A stretch of 64,000 nucleotides of DNA from CAJXMH01 sp964001305 (GCA_964001305.1 CAXFAI010000013.1:21875-85874); one strand, 5' to 3'; positions 34,353 through 44,015 are shown, numbered from the stretch's first letter. The notes: generated by a model not told the origin, from the letters alone. Numbers and translations: made by a program.

Positions 34353-35399
34353 TTATTTCTTGTCTGCTAAAATCTGCTTAAGGTCGGGTCTCAATCGACT
34401 TTTATACACATTTCGCTTAGCCTTATTTTTATTTGTTTTTCGCAATTTTCTTTGTTCTTCTTCAGGCAAGGCTGCAATGTCTTTGCATTCTGGTGTGCAG
34501 CAGCCATTCATTTTTTCAGCGCATTCGTCACATTGAATAAACAGCAAATGACAATCGTCATTTTTGCAATTGGTATGTGTATCGCAAGGCTTTCCACATT
34601 GATGACATTCACTAATTATCTCTGTCGAAATTCGTTCGCCCAAGCGCTCATCAAAAACAAAGTTTTTCCCTTTGAATCGATTCTCAAGATTTTCATCTTT
34701 AATCTGACGGTAATAATCTATGATTCCTCCATGCAGTTGATTCACATCTTGAAATCCCTTATGTTTTAGGTATGCTGAAGCTTTTTCACAACGAATTCCA
34801 CCCGTACAGTACAACAGCACTTTTTTATCTTCTTTCCCTTTTAAAATCTCCTCTACTTGCGGCAATTCGTCTCTAAATGTATCGGCATCTGGGCAAATCG
34901 CATTTTCAAAATGCCCCACTTCACTTTCATAGTGATTCCGCATATCAATCACAATGGAGTTTGGATCATTCAAGGCTTCATTAAACTCTTTTGCGGATAA
35001 ATGCCTACCCACATTGGTTACATCAAAAGTGCCATCATCTAGTCCATCAGCTACAATCTTATGACGAACTTTTAATTTCAGTTTATAAAAAGATTTCCCA
35101 TCGTCCTCTACTGCCCTTTTTATCGGCATGTTTTCAAACATTTTCCGCTTTTGTAGGCGAAGCATAAACTCTTCCCAATGATGCTCCGGCACACTCATTT
35201 GTGCATTAATCCCCTCTTTCGCTAAATAGGTTCTTCCAAAAACTTTCATCTCCGTCCACTCTGCATACAACTCATCTCTAAGCTGATGTGGGTCTTCAAT
35301 AATGACATAGCGATAAAAACTAATGGTTACCCTTTCAAAGTCTTCTTCCATTAATTGCTTCTTCAAAAGCTCTTTGTCGTACTTATTATAAAGTTCCAT
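34353..35399 (-). CDS. trhO: tRNA uridine(34) hydroxylase, rhodanese type
   Basis: This 348-residue cytoplasmic protein of the TrhO (YceA) family makes 5-hydroxyuridine at position 34 of some tRNAs, a step toward (methoxy)carbonyl-methoxyuridine. It has an N-terminal acylphosphatase-like half, a rhodanese domain with catalytic C198 (LLYCTGGIRCEKA) and a C-terminal cysteine-rich zinc-type segment (about 265-315, CHQCGKPCDTHTNC). The initial ATG is 22 bases downstream of a TAACTTTG box. It is the first gene of the run into hmgA, which is probably chance packing and not a pathway link. Confidence 0.92.
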   Translation of the reverse strand: MELYNKYDKELLKKQLMEEDFERVTISFYRYVIIEDPHQLRDELYAEWTEMKVFGRTYLAKEGINAQMSVPEHHWEEFMLRLQKRKMFENMPIKRAVEDDGKSFYKLKLKVRHKIVADGLDDGTFDVTNVGRHLSAKEFNEALNDPNSIVIDMRNHYESEVGHFENAICPDADTFRDELPQVEEILKGKEDKKVLLYCTGGIRCEKASAYLKHKGFQDVNQLHGGIIDYYRQIKDENLENRFKGKNFVFDERLGERISTEIISECHQCGKPCDTHTNCKNDDCHLLFIQCDECAEKMNGCCTPECKDIAALPEEEQRKLRKTNKNKAKRNVYKSRLRPDLKQILADKK

Positions 35400-35420
35400 G
35401 AAATAATGCTTAATAACCTA

Positions 35421-35428
35421 CAAAGTTA
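35421..35428 (-). promoter_or_regulatory. -7 box of trhO-hmgA-hppD run
   Basis: TAACTTTG on the minus strand is a full TAnnTTTG match, 21 bases before the trhO ATG. No -33 TTG within the usual spacing was found. Confidence 0.5.
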
Positions 35429-35678
35429 GGCAAAGCAATAGCTTAGAAAAAATGACAAAAATCAGCTTAGCAAAGCGTTTATAAACTAGAGCTAAGACCG
35501 CAAATTTTAAAGAGAGTTTAGATGATAGACCTTAGATTTAGATTCATTTTTGTTTCTATATTCTAGATCTAGACTTTTTAATCTCACTTCATTTCATTCT
35601 GTTCCGCTTCTACCTCATTTTTAAGAATGCATCTTTATTCTACTGACTTAAGATATAAACTGAACGATTCCGATTTCC

Positions 35679-35686
35679 TATTTTTG
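35679..35686 (+). promoter_or_regulatory. -7 box of the L-threonine dehydrogenase gene
   Basis: TATTTTTG is a full TAnnTTTG match, 22 bases before the ATG at 35709. Confidence 0.45.
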
Positions 35687-35708
35687 AGGCCATTAAAAAA
35701 TTGAAATT

Positions 35709-36647
35709 ATGATTCTAGTCATTGGTGCCGGCGGACAGGTAGGCAGAGAGTTGGTTGAAAAACTACGAGAAGTAAAAGGGAAGGATAATGTATTAGCCAC
35801 TGACATTCGACTTTTAGATGACATGGAAGGCCCCTTTGAGGAATTAAATGCTTTGGATAAAGGTAGACTTCATGAGCTGGTATCAAAGTATCAAGTAACG
35901 GAGATCTATCACCTAGCAGCACTCTTATCAGCCAATGCTGAAAAGCAAGTAAAATTCGCTTGGGAGTTAAACATGGATAGTTTGTTTTATGTGCTTGATT
36001 TAGCAAAGGAAGGGAAAATCAAAAAAGTGTTTTGGCCAAGTTCCATTGCGGTTTTTGGCCCCAATACGCCAAGAGACAACACTCCACAACATACCGTTAC
36101 AGACCCTACCACAGTTTACGGAATAAGCAAATTGGCAGGGGAAAGATGGTGTGAATACTATGCGAAAAACTATGATGTTGATGTGAGAAGTATTCGCTAC
36201 CCTGGTTTAATTGGCTACAAAAGTATGCCGGGTGGTGGCACAACCGATTATGCGGTAGACATTTATCACCAAGCCTTAGACCAAAAAAAATACGAATGCT
36301 TTCTTTCTGAAAACACCTATTTACCCATGATGTACTTAGAGGATGCTATTCGAGCTACCATAGAATTAATGGAAGCTCCATCAGAAAACATCAAAATTCG
36401 ATCGAGTTACAATTTGGGTGGAATTTCGTTTTCTCCGAAAGAAATTGCTGAAGAAATTAAAAAGCTAATCCCAGATTTTGAAATTAGCTATGCTCCCGAT
36501 TTTCGTCAAAAAATTGCAGATAGTTGGCCAAGTAGCATTGAGGATAAAGATGCTCAGAAAGATTGGAATTGGAAATTAGAATACGACTTAGGTAAAATGA
36601 GTGAAGACATGATTCACCAACTTCAAAAGAAAAGACAGTCAAATTAA
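35709..36647 (+). CDS. L-threonine 3-dehydrogenase, epimerase-like (short-chain) type
   Basis: This 312-residue NAD-dependent enzyme of the extended short-chain dehydrogenase family has the nucleotide-binding motif GAGGQVG (residues 6-12), a catalytic tyrosine-lysine pair in YGISKLAGERW, and VRSIRYPGLIG. Length and the YGISKLAGE and GGGTTDYAVDIY segments match the UDP-galactose-epimerase-like L-threonine dehydrogenases known from Flavobacterium and archaea, which oxidise threonine to 2-amino-3-oxobutyrate. A nucleotide-sugar epimerase is the alternative. The 2-amino-3-ketobutyrate ligase that usually acts next is not in the window. Confidence 0.85.
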   Translation: MILVIGAGGQVGRELVEKLREVKGKDNVLATDIRLLDDMEGPFEELNALDKGRLHELVSKYQVTEIYHLAALLSANAEKQVKFAWELNMDSLFYVLDLAKEGKIKKVFWPSSIAVFGPNTPRDNTPQHTVTDPTTVYGISKLAGERWCEYYAKNYDVDVRSIRYPGLIGYKSMPGGGTTDYAVDIYHQALDQKKYECFLSENTYLPMMYLEDAIRATIELMEAPSENIKIRSSYNLGGISFSPKEIAEEIKKLIPDFEISYAPDFRQKIADSWPSSIEDKDAQKDWNWKLEYDLGKMSEDMIHQLQKKRQSN

Positions 36648-36673
36648 GTCTTATATTTTTTTATATTTACGGA

Positions 36674-37567
36674 ATGAAGCAAGGTCTACTTACCCTACTA
36701 CTTATCTTCTTTATAGTACCCTCTTTTTCTCAAACATTTGAACTTGTTGATGGAGATACCATAAACTTGTTAGATGCTAGCAGAAAGAAGCAAGGCATGT
36801 GGATCATTAAAGCTACACCATCAAAAAATCCTAATTACGCAGCTGGTCAAAAAGTAGCTGAGGGCAGATTTGAAAATAGCCGTAAGATGGGACTTTGGAA
36901 AGAATATCATCCAAATGGTAAATTAAAAAGTGAAATCACTTATCAAAATAGCCGACCGATGGGACCTTATACCTTGTATTATGACAATGGTAAAATTGAG
37001 GAGCAAGGCAATTGGCAACAAACTAAAAACACTGGTGATTTTAAACGTTACCACCCAAATGGGCAAGTTGCTCAAGAATTTAAGTTTACCGAAGATGGAA
37101 GAAGAAATGGGCCTCAAAAATATTATTACCCGAATGGTCAATTACAATTAGAAGGAAATTGGAAAGGCGGCCAAGAAAATGGAGAACTCAAAATGTATTA
37201 CGAGAATGGGGATTTAATGGAAGTAAAATTCTTCAATGAAGGAGGTGTAATGGATAAAAGTAAATATGAAACTTACGCTCCAAAAACGCCACAAGAAGAC
37301 CCACTTAAAAAACAATTAAACGAAGGAAAGGATGTAAAAGTAGAAGCTAGCAAATCAGTTGAAAAACCAAACATAGGTGGTTTTGATGGAAATGGATATG
37401 CTAAACTTTACAATAGAAATAAGCAGATTTCTAAAGATGGAACTTTTAAAAATTATCGTCTGATGGATGGCAAACTCTTCAAATACAATGAAGATGGAAT
37501 TTTGCAGCAAATCATGATCTTCAAAAATGGTCGCTATATTGGAGATGGCGTTATTGAAGAAGACTAG
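36674..37567 (+). CDS. MORN-repeat (YwqK-like) exported protein
   Basis: This 297-residue protein has a signal peptide (1-19, ending PSFSQ) and about five MORN-type repeats between residues 70 and 190 (for example GLWKEYHPNGKLKSE, GPQKYYYPNGQLQLEG). Such proteins are automatically named YwqK antitoxins, but this one has an export signal, no toxin gene beside it and no other sign of that role. MORN repeats form beta-hairpin ladders that bind lipids or proteins. It lies 26 bases after the threonine dehydrogenase gene. A perfect 9-bp inverted repeat covers its stop codon. Function unknown. Confidence 0.82.
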   Translation: MKQGLLTLLLIFFIVPSFSQTFELVDGDTINLLDASRKKQGMWIIKATPSKNPNYAAGQKVAEGRFENSRKMGLWKEYHPNGKLKSEITYQNSRPMGPYTLYYDNGKIEEQGNWQQTKNTGDFKRYHPNGQVAQEFKFTEDGRRNGPQKYYYPNGQLQLEGNWKGGQENGELKMYYENGDLMEVKFFNEGGVMDKSKYETYAPKTPQEDPLKKQLNEGKDVKVEASKSVEKPNIGGFDGNGYAKLYNRNKQISKDGTFKNYRLMDGKLFKYNEDGILQQIMIFKNGRYIGDGVIEED

Positions 37568-37580
37568 TGTTCACTAGTCT
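37561..37580 (+). terminator. Inverted repeat over the stop codon; weak terminator candidate
   Basis: AGACTAGTG (37561-37569) is followed by TT and CACTAGTCT (37572-37580). The stop codon TAG lies within the left arm. There is no T-run after it, so termination would be inefficient. It may instead be a transcript-end stabiliser. Confidence 0.35.
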
Positions 37581-37643
37581 AATCTTCCTTCCACAAGCCT
37601 AAAATGTGTTTCTTTGTGGTCTTTAAATAAAGGCCTAAAATTC

Positions 37644-39122
37644 ATGAATTCGCAACTCACTGTTTACAACACATTAAATCGTAAAAAAGAAACATTTAAA
37701 CCCATAGACCCCGAGGTAATTGGCATGTATGTTTGCGGCCCTACGGTTTATGGAGATGCACATTTAGGCCATGCAAAATCTTATGTTTCATTTGACCTTA
37801 TTTATAGATACTTATTACATAAGTATCCAAAAGTAAAGTACGTTCAAAACATTACTGATGTAGGGCATTTGACGGATGATGCTGACGAAGGAGATGATAA
37901 AATTGCAAAACAATCTCGATTAGAAAAAGTGGATCCTATGGCCGTAGTTGAAAAGTACATGTTCAACTATTTTAGAGACATGGATGCACTCAATGTAAAA
38001 CGAGCAGATATATATCCACGACCTTCAGGTCATATTCCAGAACAAATTGAAATTATTGAAGATTTGATTCAAAAAGGATATGCTTATGAAGTCAATGGTT
38101 CTGTATATTTTGATGTAGCCAAGTATGATGAAACACATGACTATGGCAAATTATCAGGTCGTTCGATTGAAGAAATGCTGGAAGGAGCTGCAAACCGAAC
38201 GTTGGCTGCACAATCTGAAAAAAAGAATTCCATTGATTTTGCCCTATGGAAAAAGGCTGACCCTTCACATTTAATGCAATGGAACAGCCCTTGGGGGAAA
38301 GGATATCCGGGTTGGCACATCGAATGTACTGTGATGAGTCAAAAATATTTAGGAGATAATTTTGATATTCACGGAGGTGGTTTGGAAAATGCTTTTCCAC
38401 ATCACGAATGTGAAATTGCTCAAGCTGAAGCTCACACCGATAAAGCATTTGCCAATTATTGGTTACACAACAATATGGTAACTATTAATGGTCAAAAAAT
38501 GGGGAAGTCTTTAGGTAATGGCATTTTTTGCCATGAACTTTTTAGTGGAGACAACTTCCAATTAGATCGGGCTTATTCCCCAATGACCATTCGGTTTTTC
38601 ATTTTACAATCGCACTATAGAAGCACCCTAGACTTTTCGAATACGGCTTTAGAAGCTGCATCAAAGGGATTAAATAGACTTCAAAACGGTATTTTAAAAT
38701 TGGAAACTCTGACACCTTCAGAAAAGTCCAGTATTGACATTCATGAATTCAAGTCGAAATTGTATTCAGCTATGGATGATGATTTCAATTCACCAATTGT
38801 TATTGCACATTTGTTTGATGGATTGAAACTTGCTAATGCGATTGAAAGCAGCAAAGAAAGTCTGAACGAAAAGGATTTAAATGAGTTCAAAGCCTTATTT
38901 CATACTTTCTACTTTGCTATTTTAGGCTTAGAAATTGAAGAAAAACAAAGCTCTGAAGATGGTGTGGTTGATGAATTGATGAAATTGGTATTAGACTTTA
39001 GGTTAGCAGCAAAAACACAAAAGGACTATGCTACCGCAGATCAAATCAGAGATCGATTGAGAGATTTAAACATAACCGTAAAAGATGGTAAAGATGGGGC
39101 GGAGTGGAGTTTTGAAAAGTAG
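37644..39122 (+). CDS. cysS: Cysteinyl-tRNA synthetase
   Basis: This 492-residue class I synthetase charges tRNA-Cys. It has the HIGH-type motif HLGH at residues 40-43 next to the zinc cysteine C31 (YVCGPTVYGDAHLGH), further zinc ligands in WHIECTVMS and HHECEIAQ, and the KMSKS-type loop KMGKSLGN. I start it at the ATG 37644 (MNSQLTVYNTL), because an in-frame upstream ATG at 37614 would add ten residues with no family match and sits close to the previous gene. The end overlaps the next gene by 38 bases if that gene starts at 39085. Confidence 0.96.
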   Translation: MNSQLTVYNTLNRKKETFKPIDPEVIGMYVCGPTVYGDAHLGHAKSYVSFDLIYRYLLHKYPKVKYVQNITDVGHLTDDADEGDDKIAKQSRLEKVDPMAVVEKYMFNYFRDMDALNVKRADIYPRPSGHIPEQIEIIEDLIQKGYAYEVNGSVYFDVAKYDETHDYGKLSGRSIEEMLEGAANRTLAAQSEKKNSIDFALWKKADPSHLMQWNSPWGKGYPGWHIECTVMSQKYLGDNFDIHGGGLENAFPHHECEIAQAEAHTDKAFANYWLHNNMVTINGQKMGKSLGNGIFCHELFSGDNFQLDRAYSPMTIRFFILQSHYRSTLDFSNTALEAASKGLNRLQNGILKLETLTPSEKSSIDIHEFKSKLYSAMDDDFNSPIVIAHLFDGLKLANAIESSKESLNEKDLNEFKALFHTFYFAILGLEIEEKQSSEDGVVDELMKLVLDFRLAAKTQKDYATADQIRDRLRDLNITVKDGKDGAEWSFEK

Positions 39123-40107
39123 CATTTTGCTCTTTTCATTGAGCATTTTATTGTTGGCTTGTGAGAGTGAACCTAAAAAAAGTCCGAGTAAAGCAATAAA
39201 AAAAGCAAAACCTGAATTCACAGTTGAAAGACCTTCTTTTGATGAAGACTCGGCTTATGCATTTGTAGAGAAGCAAGTCTCATTTGGACCGCGTGTTCCA
39301 AATACAGAAGCACATAAAAGAACAGCAAACTACTTGAGCTCAAAATTAGCAAGCTATAACTTTAATGTAATTGAACAAAAAGGAGTGGTAACAGCCTTTA
39401 ACGGTGATAAACTAAATATGGTAAATATCATTGGAGAGTATTTACCCGAGCTTAACAATCGAGTTTTGCTTTTTGCGCATTGGGATAGCCGGCCTTTTGC
39501 GGACCAAGACAGTAAAAACAAATCAAAGCCTATAGATGGGGCAAATGATGGAGCAAGCGGAGTTGGTGTTCTTCTGGAAATTGCTAGACAATTAGATAAA
39601 CTCAAACCAAATATTGGAGTAGATATCATCTTTTTTGACGCAGAGGATTATGGGCAACCTTCTTCAGCAATGGCCCAGCGTAAAGAAGGAACTTGGTGCT
39701 TAGGCAGTCAGTTTTGGGCCAATCAGCCACATAAGCCAAATTATTCAGCCAACTATGGCATTTTGCTCGATATGGTTGGAGCAAAAGATGCTAAATTCAC
39801 CAAAGAGTCTATCAGCATGTATTTTGCCCCTCAAGTGGTGAATCAGGTTTGGAGTATTGCTAAAGCATTGGGTCATGGCAATCATTTTGTTTTTCAAGAA
39901 ACCACACATGTAGGTGAAGATGATCATTTGTATGTGAATAAAATTGCAAAAATTCCAAGCATAGATATCATTCAATACGACCCTTCAACTCAAGCATTTG
40001 CTCCACATTGGCACACCCATGATGACAATATGGAAGTGATTGACAAAGCTACCTTAGAAGCTGTTGGTGAAACCGTATTAGCCACAGTAATTAGAGAATC
40101 AAAATAA
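39085..40107 (+). CDS. M28 zinc lipoprotein, glutaminyl-peptide cyclotransferase-like
   Basis: This 340-residue lipoprotein has a hydrophobic leader and lipobox ending in C26 (SILLLAC). The domain has the M28/type II glutaminyl cyclase pattern: NNRVLLFAHWDSRPFAD, DGANDGASGVGVLLEIA, FFDAEDYG, WCLGSQFWA and HWHTHDDN, containing the expected zinc-binding aspartate, glutamate and histidine. It closely resembles, from memory, the periplasmic glutaminyl cyclase of Porphyromonas, which converts N-terminal glutamine of exported proteins to pyroglutamate. An aminopeptidase role is possible. The start is unsure: ATG 39085, ATG 39094 or TTG 39112 inside the end of cysS; the signal peptide fits the latter two best. 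Confidence 0.85.
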   Translation: MVKMGRSGVLKSSILLFSLSILLLACESEPKKSPSKAIKKAKPEFTVERPSFDEDSAYAFVEKQVSFGPRVPNTEAHKRTANYLSSKLASYNFNVIEQKGVVTAFNGDKLNMVNIIGEYLPELNNRVLLFAHWDSRPFADQDSKNKSKPIDGANDGASGVGVLLEIARQLDKLKPNIGVDIIFFDAEDYGQPSSAMAQRKEGTWCLGSQFWANQPHKPNYSANYGILLDMVGAKDAKFTKESISMYFAPQVVNQVWSIAKALGHGNHFVFQETTHVGEDDHLYVNKIAKIPSIDIIQYDPSTQAFAPHWHTHDDNMEVIDKATLEAVGETVLATVIRESK

Positions 40108-40175
40108 GGCTGTTTCACATTTCATTTTCGCCTCTTTTTAGCTAAATTGAGACACCAATTTAATATCCCAAATTA

Positions 40176-42962
40176 ATGTCAGAAGAAAAAGACACACTTT
40201 GGCTTTTGGATGCTTACGCCCTGATTTACAGAGCCTACTTTGCCTTCAGCCAGAATCAAATGATAAACTCAAAAGGATTAAACACCTCAGCCATTTATGG
40301 CTTTACCTCTACTCTTTACGATGTTTTAAGTAATCACAATCCCACTCATATTGCAGTTGTTTTTGACACAGACAAACCTACCTCAAGGCATATTGAGTTT
40401 GAAGCGTATAAAGCCAATCGGGAGGCCATGCCAGATGATATAAAAAGTGCGATTCCATACATCAAAAAAATAATAGAAGGTTTTAACATTCCTATTCTTT
40501 ATTCAGATGGTTACGAGGCCGATGACGTAATAGGCACTTTGGCTAAAAAGGCGGAAGCAGAAGGCTATACTACTTACATGATGACTCCTGACAAAGATTT
40601 TGGGCAATTGGTTAGTGAACATATTTTTATGTACAAACCAGCTCGAATGGGAAATAAAGCAGAAGTATGGGGTGTAGATGAGGTCTGTGAAAAATTTGAA
40701 ATTGAAGACCCTTTGCAAGTAATTGATTACTTGGGAATGTGTGGTGATGCTGTAGATAACATACCTGGCATACCTGGTGTAGGCGACAAAACAGCTAAAA
40801 AATTCTTAAAACAATATGGCAGCATCGAAAAACTACTAGAAAACACTTCCGATTTAAAGGGAAAAATGAAGGAAAAGGTTGAATCGAACAGAGAACAAGC
40901 TTTGCTTTCTAAAAAATTGGCAACCATATTAATCGATGCTCCTGTTGAGTTTAATCCAGATAGTCTCAAAAAGGACCCTTTGAATAAAGAATTGCTAGAA
41001 GAAGTTTTCGCGGAAGTGGAATTTAGAACCTTAAGCAAACGAATATTAGGTGAAGAAGTAGCTATAAGCTCAAATCAAGGAGGGCAGATGGATTTATTTT
41101 CTGAATCTAAGACTGAAGAGGAAAAAGTAAAAGAGGAAGCTTTTCAAAGCATAAGAACACTTGAAGATACTGAGCACAATTATCAATTAGTTCAAAAAGA
41201 TGAAGAAGTAAAAAGCTTAATTGAAATACTAGAAAAATCTGATAGCTTTTGCTTTGATACAGAAACTACTTCACTAGACCCTATTGAAGCTGAATTACTC
41301 GGTATTGCCTTTTCTATTCAAAAAGGAGAGGCCTATTATTTTGCAATAGACTCAAATAAAGAAATAGATATACAATTAGAACCATTCAAAGTCATTTTTG
41401 AAGACAGCCAAAAAGAAGTAATTGCCCAGAACTTAAAGTATGACCTAGCTATTTTAAAAAAATATGGAATTGAAATAAAGTGTAAGTTTTTTGATACCAT
41501 GATAGCCCATTATTTGCTTCAACCAGATCAAAAGCATAATATGGATGTGCTCGCTGAAAATTATTTGAATTACAGACCCATGCCAATTGAAGACTTAATT
41601 GGTAAAAAAGGGAAAAATCAAGGAAATATGCGTGATGTGCCACTAGACAAGGTGGTAGAATATGCTGGTGAAGATGCAGACATTACATTACAACTCAAAA
41701 AACTATTTGAAAAGGAATTGGCAAATAGCAATAGCCGAAAACTTTTCGATGATATTGAAATGCCTTTGATAGAAGTACTAGCTGCAATGGAACTCGAAGG
41801 GATTAATCTAGATAAAGAAAATTTAAATGAATACTCTAAGCAACTTGAAAAAGAATTGGTTCAGCTCGAAAAAGAAATTATTGATTTAGCTGGAACAAAC
41901 TTTAACATTGATTCACCCAAGCAATTGGGAGAAATTTTATTTGACATTTTAGAAATTGAGCCGAAAGCTAAGAAAACACGAACTGGACAATATTCCACTT
42001 CAGAAGAAACACTTCAAAAGATAATAGATAAACATGAAATTGTTCCAAAAGTATTGGAATATCGTTCCGTTAAAAAACTAAAATCTACTTATGTCGATTC
42101 TTTGCCAGAATTAATCAATGAAAAAACTGGACATATTCACACCAACTACATGCAAACGGTGGCAGCAACTGGCAGGTTAAGCTCTAATAATCCCAATTTG
42201 CAAAACATTCCAATTCGAACAGAGAGAGGAAGAAAAGTTAGGGAGGCATTCATTCCCCGATCATCAGACTTTTTATTGTTAGCGGCAGATTATTCTCAAA
42301 TCGAATTAAGGATTATTGCAGCATTGAGTAAAGATGAAAGTATGATTCAAGCCTTTAAAGAAGGCTTAGACATTCACGCTGCAACAGCTGCTAAAGTTTT
42401 TGAAGTGGACCTCGAACAAGTGGATCGTGAAATGAGAAGCAAGGCCAAAATGGTAAATTTTGGAATTATTTATGGCATTTCAGCCTTTGGATTATCTCAA
42501 CGATTAAGTATCCCCAGAAAAGAAGCGAAAGAAATTATTGACAGCTATTTTGAGAAATATCCAAAAATCAAGTCATATATGGATGAAAGTATTGAATATG
42601 CTAAAAGCCATGGATATGTAGAAACTATCATGAAAAGAAGACGCTATTTACCAGACATTAACGGTAGAAATGCGGTTGTACGTGGATTTGCAGAGCGCAA
42701 TGCCATCAATGCACCTATTCAGGGGTCGGCTGCCGATATCATTAAAATTGCCATGATTAATATTCACAAGCGATTTAAACAAGAACAATTCAAATCCAAA
42801 CTGCTTTTGCAAGTTCATGATGAATTAGTTTTTGATGCACATAAAGAAGAATTGGAGAAAATTTCTTCAATTATTAAAGAAGAAATGGAAAATGCAGTTC
42901 AATTAGAAGTGCCACTCACGGTAGAAATGGATTCTGCAACTAACTGGCTTGAAGCACATTAA
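40176..42962 (+). CDS. polA: DNA polymerase I
   Basis: This 928-residue enzyme has all three domains: a 5'-3' nuclease (1-300, with EADDVIGTLA and the helix-hairpin-helix segment PGIPGVGDKTA), an apparently intact 3'-5' exonuclease (about 345-530, CFDTETTSLD and YAGEDADITLQ keep the acidic residues) and a family A polymerase (about 545-928, motif A DYSQIELRIIAAL, O-helix RSKAKMVNFGIIYGISAFG, motif C QVHDELVFD near 880). It removes Okazaki primers and fills repair gaps. Length is normal. A lipoprotein gene follows by 19 bases. Confidence 0.97.
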   Translation: MSEEKDTLWLLDAYALIYRAYFAFSQNQMINSKGLNTSAIYGFTSTLYDVLSNHNPTHIAVVFDTDKPTSRHIEFEAYKANREAMPDDIKSAIPYIKKIIEGFNIPILYSDGYEADDVIGTLAKKAEAEGYTTYMMTPDKDFGQLVSEHIFMYKPARMGNKAEVWGVDEVCEKFEIEDPLQVIDYLGMCGDAVDNIPGIPGVGDKTAKKFLKQYGSIEKLLENTSDLKGKMKEKVESNREQALLSKKLATILIDAPVEFNPDSLKKDPLNKELLEEVFAEVEFRTLSKRILGEEVAISSNQGGQMDLFSESKTEEEKVKEEAFQSIRTLEDTEHNYQLVQKDEEVKSLIEILEKSDSFCFDTETTSLDPIEAELLGIAFSIQKGEAYYFAIDSNKEIDIQLEPFKVIFEDSQKEVIAQNLKYDLAILKKYGIEIKCKFFDTMIAHYLLQPDQKHNMDVLAENYLNYRPMPIEDLIGKKGKNQGNMRDVPLDKVVEYAGEDADITLQLKKLFEKELANSNSRKLFDDIEMPLIEVLAAMELEGINLDKENLNEYSKQLEKELVQLEKEIIDLAGTNFNIDSPKQLGEILFDILEIEPKAKKTRTGQYSTSEETLQKIIDKHEIVPKVLEYRSVKKLKSTYVDSLPELINEKTGHIHTNYMQTVAATGRLSSNNPNLQNIPIRTERGRKVREAFIPRSSDFLLLAADYSQIELRIIAALSKDESMIQAFKEGLDIHAATAAKVFEVDLEQVDREMRSKAKMVNFGIIYGISAFGLSQRLSIPRKEAKEIIDSYFEKYPKIKSYMDESIEYAKSHGYVETIMKRRRYLPDINGRNAVVRGFAERNAINAPIQGSAADIIKIAMINIHKRFKQEQFKSKLLLQVHDELVFDAHKEELEKISSIIKEEMENAVQLEVPLTVEMDSATNWLEAH

Positions 42963-42981
42963 TCTTTAATTTTACCACTTC

Positions 42982-43890
42982 ATGAAACGATTTACACCCA
43001 TTTATATTCTTGTAGCATTCTTAGGATTAGAGTCTTGTGTTGATCAATCACCATCATCAAACAGTATCGCTAATAAACCAGTAGAGGCTGAAAATTCTAA
43101 TAGGTTGCAAAATGAGAAAGTAAAAACAATCAAGAATATTTTTTATTCATTACCCTCGCCACTAGAATTAAGTTCATTATTTAAACAAGAAGGAATAGTA
43201 TACAAGTCAGAAAAACTACATCAACTCGAAAAACGAGAGGACTATCATTTAACTCATATGAAAGCACTAAATCTAGGGGTTTATGGTGCAGATTTGAGCT
43301 ATGCAGCGCTATTTGGAGTTCATGAAGATGCAATTACCTACTTCAGTGCAACACAAATTATAGCAGATCAGTTGGGAATAGGGCAAACGTTCCGAAAAAA
43401 GTTTGTAAGTAGGTTGGAAGAAAACGCGAATAATAAAGACACGCTGCTACAAGTTATTAGTGACTTTTTTTTAACAAACGAAGCTTATCTTAAGGATTCA
43501 AAACAACAAGACATCTCTACTTACGTATTACTTGGCGGTTGGATTGAAGGTATGTATTTAGGGTCACAAATGATTGGAGACAAGTCTGATACTACTGGCA
43601 TTCACCGAATCATTGCTAGTCAGAAAAACTCCTTAAGTGAGCTTTTACTTATGATAGATGAAATTGAGCAAAAACCTCAAGAAATTCAGAAATTATATAC
43701 TAGCCTTGAATCTTTAAAAACAATTTATGAAGATGTAGTTACTTTTAAAGAGGTTAATCATTCAGAGTTAGCAAATAGTAAAATGCAAAATGAGAAAAAA
43801 ACTAGTGATAGTAAAGTGGAATTAAACCCATTGGCTTTAAAAGCAATTAAACTTGAAATTGAAAAAACGAGAGCCTTAATTATCCAATAA
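42982..43890 (+). CDS. Lipoprotein of unknown function
   Basis: This 302-residue protein starts with a hydrophobic leader and lipobox (GLESC, C19). The rest is mainly helical and soluble-looking. I recognise the general type, which recurs in Bacteroidota as an uncharacterised lipoprotein, but no named domain. It begins 20 bases after polA and a strong bidirectional terminator follows, so it is probably co-transcribed with polA, without an obvious reason. Confidence 0.75.
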   Translation: MKRFTPIYILVAFLGLESCVDQSPSSNSIANKPVEAENSNRLQNEKVKTIKNIFYSLPSPLELSSLFKQEGIVYKSEKLHQLEKREDYHLTHMKALNLGVYGADLSYAALFGVHEDAITYFSATQIIADQLGIGQTFRKKFVSRLEENANNKDTLLQVISDFFLTNEAYLKDSKQQDISTYVLLGGWIEGMYLGSQMIGDKSDTTGIHRIIASQKNSLSELLLMIDEIEQKPQEIQKLYTSLESLKTIYEDVVTFKEVNHSELANSKMQNEKKTSDSKVELNPLALKAIKLEIEKTRALIIQ

Positions 43891-43983
43891 TTTAATTTTG
43901 CAAATTAGTTAAAAACTAAATCATGGACATACTCTAATCTCTGTCCCAAAGTGGAACTTTAAATAATCATTTTACTTAAAACA

Positions 43984-44015
43984 AAAAGCCCATTGTATAA
44001 CTACAATGGGCTTTT
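43984..44015. terminator. Bidirectional terminator
   Basis: A perfect 14-bp stem, AAAAGCCCATTGTA (43984-43997) with TACAATGGGCTTTT (44002-44015) and loop TAAC, lies between two convergent genes (stops at 43890 and 44033). It can serve both. Confidence 0.88.

Larger units (their letters stand above)
35400..35708. other. Intergenic region between divergent trhO and tdh
   Basis: This gap of 309 bases holds the -7 boxes of both divergent genes and, at 35527-35538, a 12-mer identical in inverted orientation to 6986-6997 (AATCTAAGGTCT). There is AT-rich sequence in between. No ORF, tRNA or hairpin worth naming was seen. Confidence 0.6.

Noticed and set aside
36674..37567. YwqK antitoxin of a toxin-antitoxin pair
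   Set aside because: The product has an export signal and MORN repeats, and no toxin-like gene adjoins it. The automatic name is not supported.
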